Origin: Enoplolaimus lenunculus
Lineage: Eukaryota; Nematoda; Enoplea; Enoplida; Thoracostomopsidae
Reading direction: 5' to 3'
Assembly: GCA_030248215.1 (NCBI GenBank)
Contig: JASANG010003629.1
Span: 192,501 to 256,500, forward strand
Length of the DNA: 64,000 bases
The position numbers were made by a program, and so were the translations under genes. The first letter of the stretch is position 1; every line of letters begins with the position of its first letter. Below are positions 10,299 to 21,954 of this stretch, in pieces. The notes beneath the pieces are model-generated. The model ran no database searches. It was not told the DNA's origin and saw nothing but the letters and a program-made list of their open reading frames with translations.

Positions 10299-10448
10299 CG
10301 ACCATTCGTCACACGACAACTTGTCACCCAACAGTGTCCTAAAGCTTATTGATGACTCTAAGCATATTAATCCTAAGCGTAATCCTACGCATAAGCCTAA
10401 GCATAATAGTAGGCGACGAACTGTCGAGTCGATGAAATTTCGGACAAG
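10299..10448 (+). mobile_element. Family D element with TTAGGC-like interior
   Basis: Family D ends read CACGACAATTCGTCGACTGA-type on the outside and GACGAATTGTCGAGTCGATG inside. The centre carries worn CCTAAG units (TCCTAAGCGTAATCCTACGC). Ends are partial here. Confidence 0.6.
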
Positions 10449-10479
10449 TAAAAAACTTTTTAACCTTGCTCGTAAGTGT

Positions 10480-10539
10480 TCGATAATCCTTGCATGCCCG
10501 TCCTGAAAAATGATTAGCCCCCTAGCTAGGTGAGCTGGC
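10480..10539 (+). mobile_element. Family B right half, interrupted by M
   Basis: CCTTGCATGCCCGTCCTGAA and CCCCCTAGCTAGGTGAGCTG are the right part of a B element. The sequence stops inside GGCTA, where an M element is inserted. Confidence 0.6.
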
Positions 10540-10790
10540 TACACTCAAAATAATATTTCTGATATTTAAGAAAAATTTTCTTACATTTAAGAAATATAAT
10601 TAGCAAGGTGCACTTGAAAAGTATTTACGTTATAACAGAAAAGTTTTCAAAAAAGTTGTGAAATAAAGTCTGAAAATAAACGTTTTCCAGTTATTTTAGA
10701 AAAAATTGTCTTAAATATCAGAAAAACTTTTCAGATTTGCCACAGAAAATACTTTTCTGAATAAATTCAGAAATACTTTTTTGTGTGTAC
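10540..10790. mobile_element. Family M TIR element inserted at TA
   Basis: Ends TACACTCAAAATAATATTTC and its inverse, about 22 bp. The interior has GTTTTCCAGTTATTTTAGAA and TTGTCTTAAATATCAGAAAA. The insertion point is the TA of GGCTACGGGCC in the B element. A shortened copy is at 19131-19274. Confidence 0.7.
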
Positions 10791-11247
10791 GAGAATGACT
10801 ATATACAAGGCGGACCAGAAATTTTGAGGAGAAGCATACAAGAGTTTTAGACGACATTACAACCGAAGTTGAAACGTTTTTGGAATTGGTAATCTTTCTT
10901 TGTGACGGGTGAGCCCACGTTGGAGACCCTCTGGCTACTGATGCAACCAAATGATGCGGCTATTTTACATGTGATTTGAATAAGAAAATTGTTAATCTGT
11001 TTGACATGCGCAATTTGTGAACCAATTCACATACTTTAAGCCCAAATAAAAATGTTACATTTTGCCAATTAAATGATATCTTAATTTTGGTTTCTACAAG
11101 CGTCCATATGCCATCTGGTTCAATTGAATAATGACGTGATTTTGGTAAATTCTACATTTTAGAGTTTACGCTCGAGTTATGTTGCTAACAATACATCAAC
11201 CCAATTTGGTAGCCATAGTAGTTATTAACATAGTTTGATTAGGTTCA

Positions 11248-11325
<78 letters not shown>

Positions 11326-12491
11326 GTATACGACACTTTTAAGACATTAACCAGATAAAATTTGGTTAAGAGACTGGTTAAAAATAGAACTGGTTTAAAC
11401 GCTTTACTCGTTTCAACGGTAAACCTGAAAAACTCTAAAATGGATCGCTAGCGTACCAAAGCTGCTGTCTTGTCTCAATCCAAAATGTGAAATTAAACGC
11501 TTTTTTTCGTTTGTCAAAGCGCTATTCTATGATTTAAAACAATTTTTAAAAACTCAAAAATTGTTTTGCATTTTTGACACGATTTAATGGCGAATCCAAG
11601 CGGTGTGCGAATATATCCCCGTGTACTTTCACTGAAACGCTGAAAACGTTGCGATGCCAAATGCTTCATTTGAAATTAATAATGTATTTTGTCACCAAAT
11701 AAGTAAAAAAAGGTGACGAAGTTTTGACCACTGCAAGACAGATAATTTAGGGACCCAGGCAGTAGCTTTTAGGCTAAGGCTGGTTTAGCCTTTAGGCTTA
11801 ATTTGCAGGCTATTATAGTTACATATCACAAAATCAAACTTTTTAAGAGCATACGGTGAAATTTATTAATCTTAAAATAGCCACGAAAAAACGGCTAAAA
11901 ATACACGCTTTAAAAGTGTAAAATTTCAAAACACAAAAAGTATCTTTTCACGTCGAAAAATTGCGGATCCGCTACGTCATGGATCAACAGTGACAAACTT
12001 ACTTCATAAGTGAAAATTGACGCAAATTGAGCCGAATGCGTCATGACACAATTTGACGAGATATTATTTGCAAACAATTGTACATTTTAACAGTACAATT
12101 GCTATCGGCATTGATTCAAAACCTCGTATAAGTTATAGTATTCAATGATATACTAGACAAGAACGCAATGTGCTTTCAATTTACTGTTGCAACATGCCCG
12201 TAGCCAAAGGCGACGAAGGCTGTCCCCATAGAAAATGTTGGTATTCCCGTACAAAAAGATTTGATAATGCTTGTAGGTCAACCAGAAATCCTTGTATTCG
12301 TATTGTAAATATTTTAGCCATTCCAGCGAAACGATCTGGCTACGAACATGGACTTGAAACTGAAGAAATAATCGTGAGATGTATGCCTCAGAAAGTACGA
12401 GAAATCACGTTTCAAATTCAGGGCTGGAGTTAGGATGGACGGGGGTTCCGCAAACTGGCCCAAACGGACCCCAATAAAGCGTTTCACAGCT
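10791..12491. other. mostly unassigned, worn repeats
   Basis: It contains the TA microsatellite and, at 11757-11815, worn TTAGGC-like words (GGCTAAGGCTGGTTTAGCC). I could not classify the frame at 12170-12433. It starts at GTG and shows no domain. Confidence 0.45.
11250..11325. repeat. (TA)n microsatellite
   Basis: About 37 uninterrupted TA dinucleotides. Confidence 0.98.
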
Positions 12492-12499
12492 CTACCTAT

Positions 12500-12895
12500 C
12501 AGGGTGTAAACGGATAGTAAAAATAACCGAAACTGAAACGGAAACCGATAGTGATGAAAACAACGGAAACGGTTATTTAGTTATAAAAGTTTCAAAGATG
12601 TCTTATTTTTCTGCCAACACAATTGAGATAACACAAATATTCAATGGGTTTTGTAAAACTTTAAAGAACAAATAGCGGATACAGCGAAAACTGTAAGATT
12701 TTGGATGAATTTCGTCATTTTCCATTTTGTTTCGAACATTTCTAGCATATTTTTATTGAAAAATTGCGAGATATACGTGATTTACTACTTATTTTTGAGT
12801 ACAGAAATAACAGAATGTCCGGTACTTCTATAGAGGAAACGGAAACGGGTATCGATTTGGAAGGGAAACGGAAACGGATATCCGGTTACACCCTG
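12500..12895. mobile_element. Family O hAT MITE with target duplication
   Basis: Ends CAGGGTGTAAACGGATA and TATCCGGTTACACCCTG. Flanks CTACCTAT (12492-12499) and CTACTTAT (12896-12903) match at 7 of 8 bases, the hAT pattern. Subterminal zones repeat GGAAACGGATA-type words, likely old transposase-binding repeats (inference). The interior shares TTATTTTTCTGCCAACACAA with the copies at 26775 and 63474. Confidence 0.85.
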
Positions 12896-12903
12896 CTACT
12901 TAT

Positions 12904-14947
12904 ATACTGTATAAAACATCGAGTTCATGCTGCCTTTTGATGAAAACTGTCCGAAAATTATATACCTTTTATATATGCAAAACAGACTTCGTGGTCCGCC
13001 AAAGGTTTTAAGTTTGCCAAGGTGGCTCCCTCCAAGGGTCGGGACCCCCAACTGTGGGTTTGGGGGGGCGCTTGCACCGGCACTTTTCATATCAAATGTG
13101 ATAGTTTGACTCTACGCTTGAACCAATATTTTATTAATACTGCCATTCAGTAGCGGGCTATTCATATACACCCTAGCCAGGCTAAACTGTTCACGCCCGG
13201 GTTCAAACCCAATAATTTTGAGCCAGAATTGTACTGCAGGAACCCTGCACTCACGAACCTTCCATTTGGTTGTTTTACCATACTACGAACCAACACCTTA
13301 CCCAGCTGATTCAAAAAGCACCATAGTTAACAAATACTGCTGAATCATCGTTTACCTAGGCTCAAATTTTAACACCATTTCGGAATCGCAGCAAAAAAAT
13401 AAAACGCTATTTTAAACGCTTTTCGTGATTCAAACAACATATTCCAAAACGGTTTTTGGTAATCGTAGATACTCTATAAAGTCAGTCGCTTGCGTAGCAA
13501 AACGCTTTAACTAACCGCCGTTTATAACGCTTATCACAAAATGCGTATATTAGCTGCTAGTAAAAGCGGTGCCTTTTTTAAGCACAAAAAGTGTTTTATA
13601 TTTTTGACACAATTGTTTAATTGCGACAGCATCCAAAAACTTCACCGACAACTATTGAAGCATCGTTTAAAATCTGCAATTTCAACAAAGTCCGTTCCAC
13701 ACTAGGAAAACTTTAGTCTACCGAGAGTATAAGTTGTAAATTTAATTTAGTTTAGCGACGGCGGGCATTTATGGGTGGACCAAAATGAATCAGGGTGGCG
13801 GCTTACCACTTGCCAACTGGTGTGCTACTTTTGGTGGTTCCTGACCGGAAATATGGTTTCCATTCTCTAGAGGCGACAACTGGTCAACAACACGACTTTT
13901 AGGCTGTAACAGACCGCACCTAAATATTGGTCAACTTTACGTACCATAAAAGTTTGCTGGTTGATAACAGTTGTGCGTGATTGGTCAGTCACTTTGCGAT
14001 ATGTAAACCATATAAGAGTGAACTTTATACTTCGATTCGGGCCAATGGCAAGACGGGTGCCTAAGGGGTTTATCATGTCCTCCTAGAGAATTTTCCGCCT
14101 GAAAATGTTTCAGCCTCGTTTGTAAGTTTATAAAAAATCCCAAAGTCTCTCTGTTGAAGATTGTTTGACCCTCTAAAATGCTGAGCCAGCTAGGGGCGTA
14201 TCTGGTACAATTCTAAGTATGAGACCAACGAGATGCTGATTACGTACGTAGGTTCGGCTACATCGTAAATACGATTTTCTGAATACCCAAGGTATGTAAA
14301 TAGATGTAGATATATAAGCTGTTTAATCTGAGTTCCGTTATATCAGCACATGCTAATATGTCAATCGGTGCCACGCATAATGCTCCATGCTTCCTCAAAC
14401 AGGGAAGGCCTCATACTTAGAGCAGCCCTGGCAAAATTTGTAAAACCGAATTTTAAAAGTAAAATATTAATTTGTTTTTAATTTTTAAATTAAATCTGGT
14501 TGATTTCGGTCGCTAAACGCTCTCGAGCCTACTCATGATGTAATAATTTCAAAAATATTCCATCACTTTTTGAGTATAGCCTGACCCTCTCACGTTGACT
14601 TTATGTGGAGCGTCCAAGACACATTCGACACATCACTGTTATCTCTAACGCTTGCTGGTAAATCCTAAAGTATACAATTGGATAAAACGGTTTTTTGTCC
14701 AAAATGTAAACATTATATTTCTTACGTGAAAATCAACCTTTTTGTTAGATTTCAGAAAATTTTATCAGCAAATCACTGTAGCAGAACAGTAAAATGACAA
14801 TAGGAGATTTAAGTGGTGTAAAACTTTAATTCGTTGTGGCCATCACTTAATAGTGACCAGCAAACTTCGCAGAAAAGTTCAATCACAAAAGCTTATTTAA
14901 AACTGCATAACGCACCATGAAAGTTTTATTATATATAAATATATATA

Positions 14948-14983
<36 letters not shown>

Positions 14984-15204
14984 CGATTTAATAAACTACT
15001 GGACACATTATTTGCTTTTGCCGGCGCGTTATATACAAACCTTTGACCACAGAAGGCCACGCTGTCCATTATTAAAATTTCAAAACCAATGGTCACGAAA
15101 CCATAAGGTTGACGCAGCCGGCTGGTTACTAGTGGCCACTTAATATGAGCCTATCCTATCACCGGTGTATAATATTAATAGTTTCAAAGCTACGAGAGTA
15201 TAGT
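12904..15204. other. largely unassigned
   Basis: A block at 13150-13240 contains a box-B-like GGGTTCAAACCC that could be a fragment of a tRNA-derived repeat (weak). The ATAC microsatellite lies near 14950. No gene was recognised. Confidence 0.4.
14938..14982. repeat. (ATAC)n microsatellite
   Basis: Seven or so CATA units within an AT dinucleotide run. Confidence 0.9.
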
Positions 15205-15440
15205 AGAAGTATCCACTGGCAGGTTGCAAGGGGTACCACCGTGGTCACGTCCATCCAACAGGGATGAAAGCCAAAATTTTGTATTAATATTTCGTACTAA
15301 AATTGCACTTGGCTTCTCGCTCGCTTACTTCGGTCGCAGCCGGTTTTCACAGGTATATGTCCCGTGGCCCTCTGATCACAGACATTTGTCGATTGCATTA
15401 CTGGAGGTATCTACTGACCATGTGAAAGTTTATTTGCTCA
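15205..15440 (+). mobile_element. Family H element
   Basis: CCACTGGCAGGTTGC at the left, then the core TTTTGTATTAATATTTCGTA and GGCTTCTCGCTCGCTTACTT. The right part is diverged. Confidence 0.65.
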
Positions 15441-15758
15441 TGAAACTCTGTGGCATAAATTGAGTTTGACCTGGTCGAGCACAGCACTAAAGTTTGCAAC
15501 AACGCTTGAAATTTCCTACGTCGGAGACACAGTAAAGTATGACGGCATAAGCTATAAAAACACTGCGTAACAGCTAATTAGGTTTCAAAACCAGGCGCAG
15601 ATATAATCCACCAATGTGTGATTTGGTTTTGATCCCGGTTCAGGTTCATGTTAATATAATGAAGAACTTGGTCAATCAGCGTAAACCTAAACCTAAACGA
15701 TAAGTGCAAACCTAAGTGTAAAGTTAACGTATTTAGCAGAATGTTATGAATTACGCTT

Positions 15759-15986
15759 ACTGCTCATATTGTCAAATGTATATAGCAACTATTATCCAGT
15801 TAGTAATAGGTTTTCAAACTCAATAACTATTGTAGTTGTTGAACTCAAAATTGGTACACGAGCAGAGGATGTCATACTCGAAAAAAATGTGCTGAATTTT
15901 AAGCCTCAACATTCACTGGTTCGAAAGTTAGCAGACCTATTTACCAACTGATGATAGGTGCTACGCGCAATAGACAATACGGGCCT
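15759..15986. mobile_element. Family K TIR element
   Basis: Family K: ends GGGCCCGTATTCTCAAATGT and inverse, then TATAGCAACTATCATCAGTT, AGTAATAGGTTTTCAAACTC, TTGTAGTTGTTGAACTCAAA, a centre AATGTGCTGAATTTTAAGCC, and AAGACCTATCACCAACTG in mirror order. About 225 bp, non-coding. This copy is nearly whole. Worn TTAGGC words lie just left, at 15678-15715. Confidence 0.7.
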
Positions 15987-16621
15987 ATATTTTTATATAA
16001 ATTGGATGAAATGTAGCTTTAAGACAGCTGCAGCGACAATTTTAGTCGTTTAGTTTCGAATACAAGACAAAGTAAACTAAGGAACGATAATCTTACAAGG
16101 TTTCAGGCCAAATTTAAACTGCCATACCGGATATTTTTTAAACTTTAAAATTTCAAGATAAGACCAAAAAAACGTAAACCTCCTGGCTTTACACTATGAT
16201 AATACGGCAATTTTAATGAAAAGTTGAAAATCTCGGTTGCTAAAGAACGTTTGACCAATTGCCAAGTTTGAGGCTTGTGCGAACAACAGAGAACAATGAC
16301 AAGAATATTGGCATTAATTGGTTAATAGACACGGGAAACTGGGTCAACTTAATAACCCCATTCGAGGAAAAAGGTGCTTAACTGAGCAATAAGACTACTT
16401 ATAACGATTCAATTAACATATTTAGAAAGGATAATGCTTAATCTGAATACTTAACAAAGTTTAACTTTTTGTACATATTTTAAGTCGCTTTGGTTTATCA
16501 TTTCAATTTATCTGTTCAACGGAACAGATTCGAGTCAATTGCCCTTCAATGCAAGTTTAAATGTCGGAAAACGTCACTAAATAAGCCATCGCCAAAGTAT
16601 AGTTCAATAAAGCCAAGGCTG
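15987..16621. other. no recognisable feature
   Basis: Unique-looking AT-rich DNA between K and G elements. Confidence 0.5.
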
Positions 16622-17054
16622 TACTGTATTGACCCGAATAAGAGGGGGGACTGATATTTATTTGGCCTTTCCAGAGGTACCCCCCTTTTTATGCGGCTAC
16701 GGACTGTTATTTGTTTTTAACCCAAGCTCCGCCACCCTTCGTTACTGATATATATCCGGTACTGCAACTATCCGTTGAATTAAATGTTTGTTTGCGTTGT
16801 GTCAATAGCTTGAGCGATAATGCAAGCTTATACGTTGGAATGTACTTTCAAAACTTAAGTACGCTTTAAAGTTTCGAAGTCAAATTACTTGGACCTGGAG
16901 TCATTTATGCGCTACAATTAGGAATAATTGACATTTATGGACTCTAGTTAAGGTTTAAGTACTCTATCAGCTTACGGACTGTTATTAGGGATACGGACTC
17001 CTATTGATCATGACTCAAAATGGGGACCCCCCTCTTATTCGAGTCAATGCAGTA
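16622..17054. mobile_element. Family G TIR element, TA-flanked
   Basis: Family G is about 433 bp, with ends TACTGTATTGACCCGAATAA and its inverse, then AGAGGGGGG. The left interior is CTGATATTTATTTGGCC...TACGGACTGTTATT. The right interior has ATTGACATTTATGGACTC and CTATTGATCATGACTC. TA at both ends is consistent with Tc1/mariner-like insertion. No frame for a transposase. Confidence 0.8.
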
Positions 17055-17369
17055 GCTACCCAAACACGATAGAGGAGTTATAATTTTTTATCAGGAGGGT
17101 ATGCAAGGATTTCAAATGCCTTACAAGCGAGGTTAAATCTTTTCTGTAAAGATTGCATATTTCTTCAAGTATGCTTTAAATGTAATATCCTATTTTTTGC
17201 CAAGCGGCCGATAAAGAGTGTGATTTCAATTGTTTCCCAAAACTAAGGTTTAAATTAACAGTTAACAGATCGAAATAGCCTCATGATTAGAAGCCGGTAC
17301 AACGATCATTCCATGCCCAACAACCTTACCGATATTTTTTAGCTCGGCATCTCACAGACCAAAAAGATA

Positions 17370-17453
17370 TGTATCGTTGATCACTAGGCTTCCGTGTAGG
17401 TTTAGGCACATGCTTTAATACTACTGTTGCGCCCCTAAAGCATGATTGGTCCT
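17370..17453 (-). mobile_element. Family C right-end fragment
   Basis: TAGGTTTAGGCACATGC, ATACTACTGTTGCGCCCCTAAA and ATTGGTCC correspond to the inverted left end of an ACTTTAAGG-type C element. Confidence 0.5.
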
Positions 17454-17490
17454 TGCACGGATTACGAGTTCGCTTTGGACCTTATCAGGT

Positions 17491-17516
17491 GACAAGTTGT
17501 CAGTCGACGAATTGTA
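17491..17516. mobile_element. Family D terminal fragment
   Basis: GACAAGTTGTCAGTCGACGA matches the outer arm of the D elements at 20177 and 28199. Confidence 0.55.
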
Positions 17517-17794
17517 CGAGATTCTATAGAAGCTAAGTATATTCATAGCTTAATACTAGCGCTCCATGCATATAGATTTAGACTAAACATATTGATTATG
17601 GCTTATCTTATGTAGACTTATATTCAAAGACTGACGGGATAATTAACAGTATAAAATAAGACCATTTTTCACAACTAAACAACATTCAAGGTACAGTTGA
17701 ACCAAACGTCCATTAGTGACTTCCTGATTTTTAAGACATAGCCAACGGTATGGAGTACCACAAGCTTACGCTACCTCTGAAAAATCAAATGGGG

Positions 17795-17960
17795 GTCCAC
17801 ACAAGACATAGTCCTATACTAACACGGATCAACACCAAATTTTTGTGTCAAGATTTAGTACTAAAATTGCGTTTAGCCTTTTAGCTCAGCTTCACACGCG
17901 AGCCAGTCTACATTAGTATATATTTCGCGTAGCCTCAGCATTAAAAAATTCGAATCCGCG
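17795..17960 (+). mobile_element. Family H repeat
   Basis: Core TCAAGATTTAGTACTAAAAT followed by TTGCGTTTAGCC and a broken hairpin, then ATTCGAATCCGCG at the right. Confidence 0.65.
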
Positions 17961-18239
17961 TGTTGCTTGGAGTAGATTCGAGGCGAAGCGTCTATTTAGT
18001 GCTGGTTTGAGTGTGATTGTTCAGATACAATACTTATTCATCCCAACACAGTTGATCGAAAGCTTTGCAAATACTTTGGCTTGCAATTTCGGAAAATTTT
18101 TAACTTTTCAGCTTACAATTAGCAATTTTAAGCAATTATTTGCTATGTAATTCAAAATATATTAAAATAAGTTGTGTATATAAATTTCAGGGGTTTCTGT
18201 TTTGAGTGTTAATCAATACGACACTATTTATGTAATTAG

Positions 18240-18634
18240 CAGGGTGCAACCGGAACTCCGGTTCTGATAGGGAAATCCGTTATTTTTCACTGTCCGGTTC
18301 CGGAAATAAATCCGGTATTTTTTCACGGGAATTTTCGTGTATTTTCGGTATTGAAAATATTTCTCATTTGAAAACTTAAGAAAAGTTGACATATTATTCT
18401 AACTTATTTCTCTAAAATTGTCCGTGCGTGTATTTTTGAAATTTTCAATTTATGCCATACTCCATAATGTATCATACGTTTCCACCTACTGCATTTGTTT
18501 CAGAAATTTGGCATTCTAAATGGTGTTTTTACAGCATTAAAAGCGGTAAAATAGCGCTAAAAATAAATTTTTCGGTAGTTCCGGTATTTTTTAACTTTCC
18601 GGTTCCGGTATTTTATAATTCCGATTGCACCCTG
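18240..18634. mobile_element. Family P hAT MITE with perfect 8-bp duplication
   Basis: Ends CAGGGTGCAACCGGAA and TTCCGATTGCACCCTG. Flanks GTAATTAG (18232-18239) and GTAATTAG (18635-18642) are identical. Subterminal zones carry repeated CCGGTTCCGG and CCGGTATTTT words. The interior is AT-rich and non-coding. The intact duplication suggests a comparatively recent insertion. Confidence 0.92.
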
Positions 18635-18642
18635 GTAATTAG

Positions 18643-19130
18643 GGTGCAAAATTTGAGATGGTCCATATACTAATTAGTCCACTAACGTCTATAACCATAA
18701 TTATATTGCGCAAAGGCTTGCTGGATCCACTTACTTCAGTACTACAGAATTTCATTCATTTCTCAAAGTATATGAAACCTACGTTCATAGCTGCATACTC
18801 AAGTATATTAGAAGTATATTGTTAATGAATTATAAATCATAAAAACTGGCCGACATAAGTTGAAGGGTGTGGTCCAAATAACTGGAGCTGGCTTGAACAA
18901 AAATAAATCGTAGTCCGCAACCAAATAGAACGGGATTTTATTTTCTGGAGTTGCGAAATAAATATCAGTCACCCGCCGTATTATTTTCGGTTTACTAAAG
19001 TATGCTCAGTGGAAGGTTCGAACAGGTCTTTTGAGCCATTCACTGTTCATACTTTATAACCAACGGTCGTCTTCAGTGCAGAACAGCACCTTTTTGGCTC
19101 TTGAATAGTTTTCCCACATTTGCGCTTTTA
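18643..19130. other. no recognisable feature
   Basis: Unique-looking DNA between the P and M elements. Confidence 0.5.
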
Positions 19131-19274
19131 TACTCAAAATGATACTTCTAAAGTCTGAAAAGAAACGTTTTCCAGTTATTTTTAAAAAAATTGTCTTAAA
19201 TATCAGAAAAACTTTTCAGAGTTGCCACAGAAAATACTATTCTGAATAAATTCAGTAATACTGTTTTGTGTGTA
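19131..19274. mobile_element. Family M element, internally shortened
   Basis: It has TACTCAAAATGATACTTCTA at the left and the GTTTTCCAGTTATTTTTAAA...TTTTGTGTGTA right half of M. The left interior of the longer copy is missing. Confidence 0.65.
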
Positions 19275-19640
19275 GGCTAGGCTTAGGATTAGAAACAGGT
19301 TTGCAGAAGGTTTAAGCGTAATATATTATTTAAGCCTTTGCCTAAGCGTAAGTCTACCCTATCTCTGAGCTTGAGCATTACCATAAAGTTTGGGAGATAA
19401 AATTTATAGGAGCCAAAATTATAATTGACCAGATTGAGGGAGAAAGAATGCAAACAAAGCGGGCAAACTGCAAAGGTACATTACAGTTATATCTGTTGTT
19501 CGTTTGACACACTGCTACTATTGCTTTTGTACACTAGCCGCATGGGTAGGCTCAGGCTTAAGCTTAGGCTTAGCGAAAGGCTATATCTACTCCTACGACT
19601 ACGCCTAAACCTTTGCCTAAACTTTGCCAAATTCCAAAAA
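19275..19640. repeat. worn TTAGGC-type words
   Basis: Scattered TAGGCTTAGG and CCTAAGCG words at 19275-19360 and 19545-19625. They are probably decayed C elements without readable ends. Confidence 0.4.
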
Positions 19641-19918
19641 AGCTTAAAGCTGTAATTTAGAGAATGTGTACAAGAGCTTAAATATTTTAGCATCGAAAAT
19701 AAACTTACCACAAGCATTGCTGGACAACATTTTGATCTTCGCTTGCCAATCGTAACTCCAACTGAAGCGTCGACGCAATTACATTGCAGCATTGGCTTTA
19801 GGTAAACGATTAATAGGACGGCTTTGTGCACGAACGAACATTATTCTTAACTTTTGTTTCGTTTACCTACAATCTGTCTTCGTCATTGAAGCATTGTAAC
19901 AGTGCTTATTTACCTAAT

Positions 19919-20133
19919 GGCCCGAGTATAGAACAGGGCCGGATCGTTTTTTCGTAGGGACTATAAAAGAGTCAGTTTAAAGCTTTAGACTAATTTTTTT
20001 GCTTAGGCTTAGGCTTAGGTTTAGGTTTAGGTTTAGGATTAGGCTCATGTATACGCTTAGGCTTAGGCTTAGGCTTAGACTTAGGAATATGCGTATATAT
20101 ACAACTGTTCCGGCCCAGTTCTGTACATGGGCC
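19919..20133 (-). mobile_element. Family C MITE with long TTAGGC array
   Basis: It starts GGCCCGAGTATAGAACAGGG and ends CTGTACATGGGCC. TTAGGC hexamers, partly turned to TTAGGT, fill about 20001-20092, split by CTCATGTATACG. The flanks TACCTAAT and TACCGCAA are only a weak match. Confidence 0.85.
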
Positions 20134-20176
20134 TACCGCAATTATGCTTTCACTGCTGTACGCAAAATGGTAGCAC

Positions 20177-20363
20177 AACTCGTCGCACCGACAACTTGTA
20201 ATTGGAAATTTTATCTACTCGACAATTCGTCGCTCATCGTTAGGCTTACGCTTAATAGGTATAGGCTAAAGAATTACGCTTACGACTATGTTTAGATTTA
20301 TTCATAGAATGCAGGACACAGTTGGGCGTCAAGTTGTCGGGCAACGAATTGTCGTGCGATTCC
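20177..20363. mobile_element. Family D element
   Basis: CGACAACTTGTAATTGGAAA and CTCGACAATTCGTCGCTCAT at the left, worn TTAGGC units in the middle, and CAAGTTGTCGGGCAACGAAT with TGTCGTGCGA at the right. Here the D-type arms enclose the same class of hexamer found in C. Confidence 0.65.
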
Positions 20364-21599
20364 GCAATTTTAGTTATACAGATAAAGTTCTTTTGTTACC
20401 CTATTGCTTTCGCAAAAAAACAACAGTAAGATTTTTTAGGCTTTTTTAGGTGAAACAATTTTTGCCAAATTTTTTTAACCAACAGTTGTGCGTTAATTTT
20501 TCAAAAATTCCTCAATCAAAGCCTTAGGATTACGGTATTAACGAACGTTAATTGCTGCGTGACACCGCAGTGCAATTTGCAAACAAAAGTTTGTTTCGCT
20601 TGTGACGCTCTTCAACGCCATCTAGCGACGCATATAGAATACCGTACCCTAACTCAAAATCCACCGCTCATTAGCTGTATATATCCATCAAGCAGCGGCA
20701 TAGCCAGGGTGCTAGCGCCAAAAACCCGTGTGATTTTCATCAATAGTTTTATTGGACACTTTTCCAGTCGATAACACAAGATTATCCAATCGAAATTTTT
20801 ATACAACGTTAATCCTTTTTCGAAATCCTGGCTAGCCCCATTGCGATTGGCTGAAATCATTAATTGCAAATGCAAAAACATCATTGGCTTAAATCGTTAA
20901 CTGTAAATAACAAAACATAACCTGACCGTTTCTGTCGATTTCAGCTATGCTCAATCAAACTCATATTTCAAAGCAGTAATTTGACAGTTTGAGTGTTAAA
21001 TTTCCCAAAATCCAATCAAACTTTTGTTTGCTATTGTATTTTAACCGTTCTACCCAATCAGATTAAACAATTTCACTGATAGTTTTCGTTTTAAGCTTAA
21101 AATTTACACAAGACAATAAATATGTACGCACAACTTGCAACCTACCAATGCAATTCAACTTTTAAAACCCGGCGAGTGATAATGTCTCCGCGTCTGTAAT
21201 ACAACTCCGACGGCCGGATAAAAAATTCTACTCGAGACCATGCATGTACCCAGAACGCTTTTTTTGATGCTAAGTTGTTTAACACTAGTATAAAGCGAAC
21301 CCGAATCCTTCTAAAAAGATTAAATTGAATTATCGCGTTTGATACGTAACGCGTGAGCCTAAGAATCAACGACAGATTTTTAGGTTTATTTTTTTCTGGA
21401 TATACGGGTTTTCATTGGTTTAAACAAGTCAATGGTTAAAAATTGTCTGGTACATATATTACTCTGTGAGAAAAACGAAAACAGTAATAGTGGGTTTTAA
21501 AATAAAATGTACAAGTTTGGTATTTGCATAAATTTCAAGGATGGTTGTTCGTACGCTTGTTGGCGACCAGCCGTGGCGTGGTGGCTTCAAATTTGAAAG
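20364..21599. other. no recognisable feature
   Basis: The longest stretch without a recognised repeat in the left half. Frames at 20559-20884 and 21142-21369 have no family features. Confidence 0.5.
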
Positions 21600-21753
21600 T
21601 ATAAACAAATTCCTAAGCCTAAACGTAAGCGTCAGCGTATAAGAATACGCTGATAACAAAATCTAAACTTAAAAAAGTGATCGGTGTAAAAGCTTAAGCT
21701 TACTCTATTGAAGTCGCGCGAAAAAAACGGTAAATCCTTAAAGTAACATGGGC
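21600..21753 (+). mobile_element. Family C, truncated
   Basis: CAAATTCCTAAGCCTAAACG leads into worn hexamers. The right end is CCTTAAAGTAACATGGGC, of the ACTTTAAGG subtype. The left end is missing. Confidence 0.65.
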
Positions 21754-21782
21754 TGCAATTTTAACCACTGAACGTTTTCCGG

Positions 21783-21954
21783 CGGGCCTGTAATAGAGTA
21801 AGCTTAAGCTTTAGACTCATTTGTTTGGTTAGACTGACGCTTAGACTTAGGCTTAGGCTTAGGTATAGGCTCATTCTTACGGTTAGGCTTAGGCTTAGGC
21901 TTACGCTTAGGATTATGCTTATACAACTTTTCCGGCCCTGTTCTATACATTGGC
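21783..21954 (-). mobile_element. Family C MITE, inverted neighbour of the previous copy
   Basis: From GTAATAGAGTAAGCTTAAGC through two TTAGGC blocks to CCGGCCCTGTTCTATACATT. Its right end is of the GGCCCTGTT subtype, so the two terminal subtypes lie 30 bp apart in opposite orientation. Confidence 0.75.

Noticed and set aside
13150-13240. tRNA-derived SINE from GGGTTCAAACCC
   Set aside because: The A box is not convincing, the spacing is too short, and no second copy was seen.
15205-15463. recurrent peptide NFVL...LA shared by several frames (15.2, 23.4, 44.2, 55.1 kb)
   Set aside because: These are translations of the non-coding H repeat in different frames. There is no codon-level conservation.
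19990-20295. Arg/Leu- or Lys/Pro-rich frames on both strands
   Set aside because: Translations of the TTAGGC array in a C element. The same applies to frames at 5889-6158 and 19425-19831.
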